Positions 53,030 through 64,000 of a stretch of 64,000 nt of DNA are shown piece after piece; position 1 is the stretch's first letter; each line of letters opens with the position of its first letter. Made by a program: the position numbers and the translations under genes. The notes below the pieces were generated by a model that was not told the origin of the DNA, did not search any database, and saw only the letters and a list, made by a program, of their open reading frames with translations. The stretch comes from Wuchereria bancrofti (lineage: Eukaryota > Nematoda > Chromadorea > Rhabditida > Onchocercidae), in contig SSBO01000012.1 in the NCBI GenBank assembly GCA_005281725.1, positions 19,419,060 to 19,483,059 on the forward strand, in the 5' to 3' direction.

Positions 53030-53526
53030 TGAGTGAATGAATGAATGAATGAATGAATGNNNNNNNNNNNNNNNNNNNNNNNNNNNNNNNNNNNNNNNNN
53101 NNNNNNNNNNNNNNNNNNNNNNNNNNNNNNNNNNNNNNNNNNNNNNNNNNNNNNNNNNNNNNNNNNNNNNNNNNNNNNNNNNNNNNNNNNNNNNNNNNNN
53201 NNNNNNNNNNNNNNNNNNNNNNNNNNNNNNNNNNNNNNNNNNNNNNNNNNNNNNNNNNNNNNNNNNNNNNNNNNATGAATGGAATGAATGGATGAATGAA
53301 TGAATGAATGAATGAATGAATGAATGAATGAATGAATGAATGAATGAATGGAATGAATGAATGAATGGAATGAATGAATGAATGAATGAATGGAATGAAT
53401 GAATGAATGGAATGAATGAATGAATGGAATGAATGAATGAATGGAATGAATGAATGAATGGAATGAATGAATGAATGGAATGAATGAATGAATGGAATGA
53501 ATGAATGAATGAATGAATGAATGAAT
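53030..53526. repeat. GAATG-type minisatellite with a 215-base N gap
   Basis: GAAT repeats at 53030-53059, N from 53060 to 53274, then repeats to 53526. After the gap the tetranucleotide array is organised into 13-base units (GAATGAATGAATG) in which every third unit is extended by one base. The gap is of unknown true length. Confidence 0.95.
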
Positions 53527-56500
53527 AAAGATAGAAAACAATCATCGGATTATATCTCTTATATCTTTCTTCCTGTCGTATCGTACAACCATTCAGAATG
53601 AATGATGAAAACAAAAATAATCAGAGAGAAAAAAAAAGAAAACGAATGAAAAACATTCATTCAAAAATGGTAATAGCAGTAAGTAATAATAGCAATTTTC
53701 TTTACATTTCTTTTTTTAAACTATTTTTCATCATTTTTTCTTGTTTTTGTTTTATCAATTATTTTATTTCATTTTTAGTTCCACTTTTTTTATTGTCTTT
53801 TTTTAATATAATTAAAAAAAAACTCTACATCTCTTGTACTTTTTTCACTTCATAATTTTTTCTTTTTTTTATCATTCTCCTTTTTATCATCCATTTTTTC
53901 CGTTGTTATTGCTATTGTTGATATTACACGTAAAATATTGTTGTTTCTTCCGTTGTTTCATGTTTTTGACTTGCGTGGAGTACGTTAAGCGCATTACGCA
54001 TACAGCTAATTTTTCAGTTCATGCATATATATATATATATAATTGTAATGAGTAAAAATTTTATCCAATAAATTGAATAATAATTATTTTGCGCATTTTA
54101 TTTTTTATTTTCCAATAAAATATTAAAAAAGAAATAATAAAATATGTCAGATAAGATGTGATATTTTAATAAATTATTTAATATTTTCATTTAGTGCATC
54201 ATTTCTATAGTTTGTTTCCTCTTATCTATTTATGATGAATGTTTGCTCATATCTTATGATATCATTTAATCTTATCATGCGCATGTGACGAATATTTATT
54301 TGATTTTTACTTGCATATAAAATGTCGCACTGAATCAATGGCATACATGTATACATAATATGTAAATTATTGATTTGGGCAAAAATATATTGATGATAAG
54401 TTTTAAGGTATCGAAAAAAAAGATATAATAAAAATATTTCGAAAATATAATAAAGTGTAAGAGATGATAATTTAATAAATGATTTAATATTTTCATTTAG
54501 TACATCATTTTTATAATGTGAAAAGGCTTTTTTTTTTTAATTGTCTATACCAATTTTTTCTCACTTTAATTTTTTATTGGTTTCAAGATGGGACAAAATT
54601 TAATTAGCCTTTAATCTTAAATTTTTTATACGTTGCCTAACTACTGATTGTTTTTTTGTTTAGTCCTTACATTATTCTGTTTATTCGTCCTTTTTTTTTG
54701 CAATATATTTTGTAAATTTAGCTATATTATTTCCAATCGTGCTATCTTATTGTACTATGTCAAATTTGAAATAGATTTTCCTTTAATGACAACCAAAACA
54801 AAGCATTTAATGTTGTTTATTGATTTTAGTATGATATAAAATACCTGTTTAATGTCAATCAAATTTTACTGATAGTAAAAAAGGGCTGTTAGAAAGAAAA
54901 GAGAAGATTTTGAGATTTTTTTCAAAAAAAAAAAGAAAAAAATCGTAAATAAACAAACTAAAGAGATAAATTTCCAGCTGATGAAGAAAATATTTTTGAT
55001 TACACACAAATAATGAAATAATGCACTATCAAAATTCATTTATTCTACCCCTCTACGCTTCGTTTTTTTTTTATCTAAACCCTTTTTCATTTTTTTGTTT
55101 TTTATTGCTGATCTTCATACCTTGTTAATTTAATATTTAATTAACTATTAATTGTCATAATTTCACATTTAAAGAAAGAAGTAGAAATTAAATTCAGTAA
55201 TTATTAGATGTATCCATAGATGTGAAGATATACGATAAAGAATAAATTTTTTTGCAAGTAAGAAAATGAAAAATGTAATGAAGTAGGACAATTAGAAATA
55301 ATAGTAATAATAATAATAACAATTGAAAGTAGTAGCAATAAAACAGCACGAACAATAACTTCAAGAATGGAAAAGGCTGACTAAATATTATTGCTTGTAT
55401 TCCAGGTTTGAAAACAAAATGTATTTTATAATTAAATTGTTGACCTCTGAAATATGAGCTTTCGAAATTGTATAATAATAAAAATGAAAATGATAATAAT
55501 TAATAATTAATAGTAACAATAATAATAATATTTTTGAGTTTTTCTGGAATTTAATTTATCATTTCCTCATTGTCCCATTTGAAGAAGTTAATTTGGCATT
55601 GGTATTTCAAAAATACAAACAAAAAAAGGAAGGAAAGATTCCATCATATTTATTTATTTACATTAGAGCAAGTGCTAGTTTAAGTATTTAATTACATAGT
55701 AACCATATACTATAACAAAATGCTAATTTAAATACTTGATTACATAGTAACGAACCTTCTTTTTCCTTTTTTTTTTTCAGCAATGATTCATTTTTATATA
55801 ATTCTATCGAGTTATTCAATTCATATATATCATTTCACATTTATTTATTATTTCCAAGACATAATGTATGCAAAATGTGTGTAATGGAACGATTTTTTCT
55901 TTATCGTATAGCTTGTATTTAACAATTACTAATGATAATTTTAATATAAATATCTATAAATCAAGCACAATAACTATTAAATGATTGTAAAAGAAAAGAA
56001 ATTTTGTACTAATTTATTTTTCCTATGGTCCTTGAAAATTTCTTTTTTTTTTGAATTTTAATCTAATCCTTGTTTAGTTCTTACCATCAAATTAATTGTG
56101 ATTTTGATATTATAACAACGATTAGCTTTAAATTAAATGAAAATTTCTTTTTGCTGAATTTTAATTATTCAGTTCTTTCGTATTTGTTTACTTTTAATTT
56201 ATTTTTTGTTTGAATATATTTTCCATCTAATTTTTGCTTAATTCTCATCATTCAAAAGATTGTAGTTTGCAATATAATTACAAAAATAACTTTCCATTCA
56301 AATTTCTTCGCCATAATTTAAAACAATTACTTATTTTTTATCCAACTTTCGAAATGAATATTTTTGTAAATAATATAGAGGTTATTGTTTCATTTTAAAG
56401 TGATTGTCATATTCAACATTTTGGTACTATTTATTTTTGCAAAAGCAATTCATTGGAATGGTAATTAACGAAATTAATAATTGCCTTTCTTCTCATTTCG

Positions 56501-58275
56501 TTTAGGATTTTGAAATGAGCGTCTTATACTATGACTGAAAATGAATCAATTAGCACAACTTTAAATAATACATGCACTTTTCTTTCCAACAATTTATTCA
56601 TTAATTTAAATTGAATGGAAATGAAATGTATATATAACAGAATTGCTTGACCTCAAAGGTAGGAATTTTTCAATAAAGTAATTTGAATTAAGGTTCAAAA
56701 TTTTGCTTGCTAAAATATTCATAGCAGCCTAAGAAATTAATATTCATCAGTTCAGTTTTGTTTAAGATTATCCAGTAAATTTTTTTTTGTCAACTTTTTT
56801 CATTTTAAGCTTATATATTGTGTGGGAAAATTTTCTCCATCTGCGATACATTTTCTATTCGAAATTATTGTTTGCCTGGAAAATACTTTTACTTTATTAA
56901 TCATTTTGACAAATAATAAATTGATTACTTAAAATTTAAAAAAAAATTTTACTCTAAGCAACAATTTTTTCATTTTTCATAATTACTTCAGTAAAATTTA
57001 ATATTTAGGAGGAACAGATAGATAATACAAAATTTGATATTTGGGAGAAATAGATAATTTTTGTAATTCCCAAATCTTGAAAGCAATGTTAAATAACCTT
57101 GAAAATAACTTTATCATCTTCGAAAATTATTTGAGGTATGATTAAACTGTATTTAAAGCGTTTAGAATGAAGTAGTTTAAAATTTAAAAATTAATATATA
57201 TATATTTTAGGCCTAATTTCGAACTTTCTTAATTCAAAACCTGCGCATCAAATTAACTGACTCTATTTCTCCCCAATTAAAAAAAAGTCGATATTCAATG
57301 AAATTATTACTTGGACGAATAAGTGGCCTAAATAATTACTGATTATAAACTAATCAGCTAAATAGCATTTTGATAATGTACTTGAAAGAATATTATTAAA
57401 TAATATTCAAACATTCATACCGACAATGTGAGAAAATTTCGCTTATCACAAGCGAACAATTTGTGTTTTCAATTTTTTTTTAAATTTCTTTCTCTTTTTT
57501 CTTTCTTCTTTTTCTTTCTCTTCTTTCCTAATTCTTTCTAAATGATCACATTATAATATATAACATTATTACCTAATAAATTTCATCTTTAAAAAATATT
57601 AATTTGAAGAGGTTTCTTCAAAATAAAAGTAGTAATTTCAAAAAGTTTCCGATTTCATTAAAAAGTACAAAATTTTGAAAGTTTAATTTTTGCAATGCAG
57701 GATATTTGCTCAGCAAAGTTTTGCCTTATCTTTGTTTTTTTTTTTCCTATCGACTAATAGAAAACGAAGTGAAATTTTGCTTTTTTTTCCAATTTTCATT
57801 TTTTGATGCTTTCATTTGTTATTTATTTCCTTCATTAATCTGTTTATTTACTTTCTGATTTCATTCCACTCATTTCATTTTCTTTTATTTCGTTTCATTT
57901 CATTCGCATTCTTCGTAATTTGAAAGGCAAAAAAAAAAATGAAAAATGAAAAACAGCTCTTGATTAAAAGGAATGATAAGAAGCAAACGTATATATTTGT
58001 AATATAACTTATCACAATATCATATTTAACATTTATCACGAGATTGCTGCTCAAAAGATGATATCAACGCAGGATATCATATGCCAAATCTCTCATCAGA
58101 TTGTAGCAATTGGAGAAGAAAAACTTTTGCTAAGTGAAAATTTCATTGGTTATTAATGAAAAAATAAAGTTAATCTTTTCATAAAATATTTTGATTAAAT
58201 TTTTTCCAACTTTTCACAATTACGCAATACTTGCACTACTTAACAATTCCTGTGTTTTTTCAAATATGAGGAAAA

Positions 58276-58313
<38 letters not shown>

Positions 58314-58500
58314 TACCTTTATCCTAAATATTATTTGAATGACCTTTATCCTAATGATTTTCAAAACATTTATGAGAAATGACTGATACTGATTAATTAA
58401 GAAAACATTACAAAAATTGTGTGGAATTAATGTATTCAATTATAATATCAATTTAAATTAAATTGTAGAAGACTATAATAAATAAGCATTTCTTTATCTT
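53527..58500. other. Gene-poor AT-rich region
   Basis: About 5 kb dominated by homopolymer runs and short AT repeats, including a TA tract near 54028 and AAT tracts near 55300 and 55520. No exon pair or conserved motif recognised on either strand. Confidence 0.6.
58277..58310. repeat. (ATT)n trinucleotide microsatellite
   Basis: About eleven uninterrupted ATT units, directly visible. Confidence 0.95.
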
Positions 58501-59426
58501 TATCATTGAATTTAATCAGTGATCATTTTTCTTTCCATTTTTTTTTTTGCAGTGGTTTTTATAGATTATGAATTTATCAGTTCTGTTAAAGATTACACAA
58601 AATTAATGTGTGAAAAGTTTTGTTTACCAAATGAACAGCTGCTTTTCTTTAACAAACTTTTGATTGAATTTTTTTTCAAAAAAAAAGTCATTGTTAACAA
58701 TTTCCGCTTATTTTCATTATTTCTGGTGCTTATTTTCATAACACTACAAAAACTTGTTCTTAACGCGGAAATCAGTCATTAATTTTCATTTTAAATCAAA
58801 AAAAGGTAAAGAGTGAAAAAAAAAAATTGTTGTTTATTTGATTGATGTCAAAGTATCAAAGTACTGATTGTATTGCAGCAATAGTATTGTAACTATTATA
58901 GCTAAATCTATAATTAAAATAAAAAATGAAATGATTGAATAAGGAAATGAATGATTAATTAAATAGTGGTTTGTAAAAGAGATAAAAGAAAATTTAGGTT
59001 TAAATTTAAATTTAAAATGAAAAAATTTTTTAATAACCAAATATTGTTTACCGCTTCTATTAATCGTTAATACAATTGATATTAATACATATCCGAATCA
59101 AAATAAATTGCTGCTTAGTTTATTAAAACGGAGGAGACAGAAAGGGAGAGAGAGAGGGAGAGAGAGGGAAGAAGAAAGAGAAGGGTAGAGGGAGAGAGAT
59201 ACGAAAAACATCAAAGATTGAAGAAATGAAAAAGGGAAGCGAACGATATAATACGAAATGCTTTTTCACTTTATGCCTACAGCAACAACGCCAGCAATTT
59301 TTTGTTTTTTTTTTCTTTTTTTTTTAACGCTTTTATTTCTGTCGGATCAAAATAATAACGAATTGACAGGCTGTGAAATTTTTATTGCATTCATCAAATT
59401 TACAAAAAGAAAGAAGTGAAATGTTT

Positions 59427-59513
59427 GTGTATGTATGTACGTATGGGTGTATGTGTACGTGTACGTGTATCTGTATGTATGTATGTATGTACGTATGTGT
59501 GTATGTGTATGTG
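59427..59513. repeat. (GTAT/GTGT)n tetranucleotide repeat
   Basis: GTAT and GTGT/GTAC units alternate for about 87 bases; directly visible. Confidence 0.92.
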
Positions 59514-60835
59514 TAATGAAAAGTCATTTCGTTTCTTACCAATTTTACCCATTTATTTCATTTTTGTTGCGAAATGTTTACATATGAATGCGACGAAATG
59601 AAATTAATTATTTCAGAAATTTCTGGAATTGTTAATGTCTCTTTTTTTTTCAATATTTATCTCGAAAGAAAAAGGCTCATTTCTATCATTCAGTTTTTCG
59701 TCTCTTTAAATCTGTTATATTCGTTACTTCTTTTTTCATCGTTTCGCAACTTTACCGATTATTTTTCATCTTTTTCAAAATGTTCCATTCTGTTTTCTCT
59801 CATTTTTTTTTCGTCGATTTTTCTTTTCTAAAATTGTTTCTCTGCAAAATTTAACTTTCTTTTTCCTTTTTTTTCTTTCTCATCGAATTTTTTATTTACA
59901 TTTTTAACGATTCATATGAAGCAAACAAAGTAAATGGACTGTGAAAGGGAAACAAATTAATTGAAATTTTTATAATAGATAAACAAGATGACACGAATAA
60001 TAACAAACAGTGTTTTTTCCCTTTTTGTTTCTCTCTTTCTTTCTCTGTCATAAGTGAATTGAGAGTTAAGAAATAAATGAGAAGGGAATGGAAGAAAAAA
60101 GTAGAGGTTGCAAATTTAAAATGCCACTTTTAATTAATTAATTGGTGTTCAACTTTAGAAATATCTAACAATCATAAACAGAGATCGGCAAAAAAAATCA
60201 GGAAGACGAAAGTTATAAATAATTGAGATAACAAACATATCATATCAAATTTAATTACAAGATGAATTTTTTATTTCAAAATATATTATATATTTCAGAA
60301 TATATGTGTATATAAAGATACAAATATGTTATCTGTTCGTAAAAAGGAAAAGAAATTGAAATTGACTTGACGAGAAAATGAGGATAATTTTATTATTTGA
60401 ATATTAAAAATTTCCCTTTTTTCCTGAAAAATATTAAAATTAAAAGTTAAAAGAATTTCAATCGTTTTTTTTTGGAGGGGTGAGGGGAGGGGAAATAAAT
60501 CATATTGGCCAATATTTATAAAAACCCCGCGTCATTTTCATTCAAATAAGTCATAAGGCAATATTTGTATAGTGTCAATGATGGTGACAATGACGCTAGT
60601 AGTGATAGTGGTGGTGGTTGTTTGGTAAATGATAGATTGATAGATACTATTGTTTAGAATAAAAAAAAAAAGAAAAGAAAGAAGAGACCGGTTCTTCTTC
60701 CTCTGTTTCTACAATTTCAATCACAAATGTCTTTTCAAACAATTACCATAAAAATTGGCCGACAAGTTTAATCAATTAGTTTGTAATCATTCTCTTTATC
60801 TATGTACATTGTATATGTTTTTCAAGGTTATATAC

Positions 60836-60907
60836 CATTCATTCATTTCATTCATTCAATCACTCAATCATTTATTCATTCATTCATTCATTCATTCATT
60901 CATTCAT

Positions 60908-60950
<43 letters not shown>

Positions 60951-60953
60951 TTA
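60836..60953. repeat. Compound (ATTC)n-(ATTT)n repeat
   Basis: An ATTC array passes into an ATTT array with a sharp switch near 60906, consistent with a C-to-T variant unit that expanded on its own. Confidence 0.92.
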
Positions 60954-63900
60954 CTGATTCTCGGTGATAATAAATAGGCAATGAATGCTTTCTGCCCTAT
61001 TTCATTTTCTCTCGTTTTTTCTTTTTGTTTTTTTTCCTTCTTCTTGTCCAATCCTTCGCTATTAATTGACTCTCTTTCTCTTTCTTTCTGTTTTTTTCTA
61101 CCAATTTTATGCATTTTAATTAGATTTAAATTTAAATGCAAATTTCAACAAGGTTGATTCACCACATTATATTACATTGGTTTCATTCATTCATTCCCTC
61201 TCTCTCTCTCACTCTTCTCTCCTTTTAACAAATCAACCAATCTTCTCCCTCTCTCTCTCTCCTTCTCTTTTTCTCTTTTTTCCCTCTTTTGTTGTTACTG
61301 TTAAATTCAAAATTTTTCATATAAAAATGATTGATAATAGATTTTTTGGTGATATATGATAATTTAAACGTTTGCCAACTTTTATTTACTCACAACTTTA
61401 TGCCATTCTATCCTATTCTCTTAGATAACTTCTTAACTTATCGAGACTAATCAATAAACATGCCAATCATTTGCTTGTAAATATTTTTAACAATGTTAAT
61501 ATTTCGAGCATATTGTAAAAAATTGAATTCAGATTTCAAGCTTTAACCTAAAATTTTCTTATCAGATGACAATCTTAAATTTTTGTTAATGATGTAAACT
61601 TTACCGAGTAATTTTCTCGTAATATTTTTGAATCTCTAGAATTCTCGGGAGAATTACACACTTAGTTCGTAGCAGGCAAGAAGTTTTGTCAGTCCATCAA
61701 AATTTTTGTTTTTGCATGAAAGCATTTGATAAGAAATAACGTTAGGTAAGGTAATATAGAATTTTCTTTTTTTTTTTTTTAATCTTATAACAGTATCTAA
61801 AACTGATGATAATATATATTAAATAATTTAAATTCATGTATAACGATTATATATTACTCATATGCTAATAATATTCTTTTATAACTTAAAATCATGTTAT
61901 AACAATATATGGGAAAAGCACTGGGGAAGTTATTATTGATGAAAATGTCCAGAAATTTTGCCGGACGTAATTTAATATATAAATTTAGCATGAACTGCGA
62001 AATTTCACGAGTGGATAATAATTAATAAAGAGAAATGAAGGAGAAAGAGAGTAAAAGAGAGAGAAGAGACAGAGGAAGAGAAAGAATAATGAATCTATTT
62101 TCTGAGTATACTACTTTTAATTAATTCAGTGCTGTCTATAATTTCCTTTAGAAAGTCAAATATTTAAAGTGCTAATTGAAAGCATTATTTACCAAATTAA
62201 TCTTATCATAATTTTCATCTTTCTCTTTCCCGCATTGTCATCATAATTATTATCATAATCATCGTCTTTCCTCTCCTTTTTTCACCATCATTATTATAAT
62301 TATTGTCATAATCATAGTCACTGTATTCATTATCATTGTCATTATCATCCATTGTTACTGTCATCACTATCATTATCACCACCATTATCACTGTCACTGA
62401 TAATAATAATGACGACAATTTATCCTAAACAAATTCTAAAAATTTTCAGTGATTTTTTAAATGTACTAAATAAATATAAAATGTCGGCGAAAAAATTTTT
62501 TAATGGTCGTTCTCATTGTTGTCACAACTTTACAACATTTGCAATAACTTTATTGTCCTTTACGATATCATACAGTATCATGCTTATACAGTAATAGGAA
62601 AAAAATGAAAAAGACAGTAAATGCTAAGCAATACCAACAGTCCATTAAGTGTTGGCCAAGTTGTCGTATATTCACTTCATAAATGTCCTTCCTTCTACTA
62701 GTCACAATTTGTTGAAATTGAACTGAGAGACGAACAGCCTGCAATATTCCGAAATTGCATCTATAACGATTTTAATATGGGCATCGGCTTACAACAAAGA
62801 GGTCAGTGTTTTTATAAGTGAGAGTTGATTTTAACATAACTTTAATTGCTTAGAGGAGTAGCTGTCTCTGCAGTATTTCAACATTGCAAATCGATCTGGC
62901 TTATAACAAAGGAAGGAGTTGACAACTTTTTAACAATTTTTAACAATTGAATATAACTTTGGCTGTCACATACTGAAAGATTTTAACGACAAAATTGGGA
63001 GCAAATTTTCAGCATGTTAAGTAGTGATGTTTGTTAATAGAATATAGCAATTTATACAATGAAGATATATGTTTAGCTGTTTCGACACAGAATAATTTTG
63101 TCTCACATTACACTTAATCTCATTCAATTCAATTATTATGAAATCATTTATGATTCATTAATTATGACAATGTGACACATCAGTGGAAGGAATATTTTGC
63201 TAAAGAAGTCATCAATGTCAAAAAGTTAGGATGAGGGAAGAATAGAAGAGAGACACGACAAAGAGAAAGAAGAAAGGAGGAGAATGGAGTGACAGTGGAC
63301 AATGACGGTGCTTTAAAGAAAGCCATTAAACTTGATTTGATCTCTATGACAAAGTCAGCATATATCTCCACCCTGCTTTCTCTCAATTTTCCTCTCTCTC
63401 TCTCTCCCTCTTTTATACATAAATAGATATATACATATAATTTTTTTGTATTTTTTAACAATTATCGGGTTTGTCCATCTGTCCGTTTATATCGATTTGT
63501 CACCATTGTCCAATTTTAATTTATCATTCTGTCTCCCTCTCCCTCTCTCTCTCGCTTTCTTTGTCTCTCTTTCGTATAATTGATCTTATTGAAAAAAAAA
63601 GATTCTTTTTTGATAATATATATTTTTTTTTTTTCAAAGTACATAAAACATTTTATATAAAAAAATTGTTTATATTGTTAGTTTCCATTCATGCATTTTT
63701 TCCTTATTACATCTCTTCTTGTCTGTTCTTTTTTCTTATTTTCATTCTCTCTCTTTTTACCATTTTTATCTTTTCTTGCAGTTTTCCCTTTTTTATTCAT
63801 TTTTTTTTTTTAAATTGGGGCTGTAAAATGTCCACTCATATCAGTATAATGGCATATTGCTAACTGTCAAACATTCTTTTCATTTTTGTGTCATTTTTTT

Positions 63901-64000
63901 CTCTTTCTCCTTTACTTCAATTTTCCTTTTTCTTTAAATTCATTTAATTTTTCAAAATACATCTTATTTATTTTCGAAAAAAAAGAGACTGAACAATTAG

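Larger units (their letters stand above)
58501..64000. other. Gene-poor region with many microsatellites
   Basis: No supported gene. Holds a GA tract (about 59130-59200), a GTAT/GTGT tract (59427-59513), ATTC then ATTT tracts (60836-60953), CT tracts (61198-61265, 63395-63412, 63532-63556), a GA tract (62038-62085) and an ATT/ATC-rich tract (62220-62410). One possible terminal exon at 58553-58782 is discussed as a finding. Confidence 0.6.

Noticed and set aside
52984..53614. Long Ile-His-Ser-Phe open frames on the minus strand
   Set aside because: Produced by the GAATG array and by Ns; simple repeat, not a protein.
59333..59601. Tyr/His/Thr- and Val/Cys/Met-rich open frames
   Set aside because: Encoded by the GTAT/GTGT tetranucleotide repeat.
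1..64000. Bacterial endosymbiont (Wolbachia-type) insertion, CRISPR array, tRNA or rRNA genes
   Set aside because: Looked for compact intronless bacterial genes, regular spacer arrays and tRNA A/B boxes; none was recognised by eye.

Overview
The window looks like chromosomal DNA from a nematode. It is very AT-rich, genes are split by many short GT-AG introns with the worm-style acceptor TTTTCAG, several start codons lie a few bases downstream of such an acceptor (as expected for SL trans-splicing), and the recognisable proteins are metazoan, with the presenilin resembling C. elegans SEL-12. A filarial or other clade III worm is a reasonable guess from composition and intron style, but nothing here proves the species. 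Exon models were built by hand from homology and reading phase; total lengths divide by three in every complete model.

Region by region. 1-1316 (-): 5' part of NDUFV2, the 24 kDa complex I subunit, running off the left edge. 4108-13148 (-): an 18-exon gene for a 963-residue Smoothened-type seven-pass receptor, the most notable content of the window because C. elegans has no Smoothened. 16761-22033 (+): presenilin (sel-12 type). 22968-25094 (-): lipoyltransferase/lipoate-protein ligase (LIPT1). 25850-28431 (-): U5 snRNP 40 kDa WD-repeat protein. 29385-31917 (-): NOSIP. 32715-39632 (+): CPSF2/CPSF-100. About 40869-41510 (+): 3' exons of a small cysteine-rich Ly6/three-finger-like protein. From 41.5 kb to the right edge (22 kb) no convincing gene is seen; the DNA is low-complexity, rich in microsatellites, and contains a threefold repeated block joined by single Ns that looks like unmerged contigs, plus a 215-base N gap inside a GAATG repeat.

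How the genes relate. NOSIP and SNRNP40 lie in tandem on the minus strand and CPSF2 diverges from NOSIP, so three pre-mRNA processing genes sit together. Smoothened and presenilin are divergently arranged around a 3.6 kb intergenic region. NDUFV2 and LIPT1 are both mitochondrial but are not adjacent. No bacterial-type system, CRISPR array, intact transposon, tRNA or rRNA gene was recognised.
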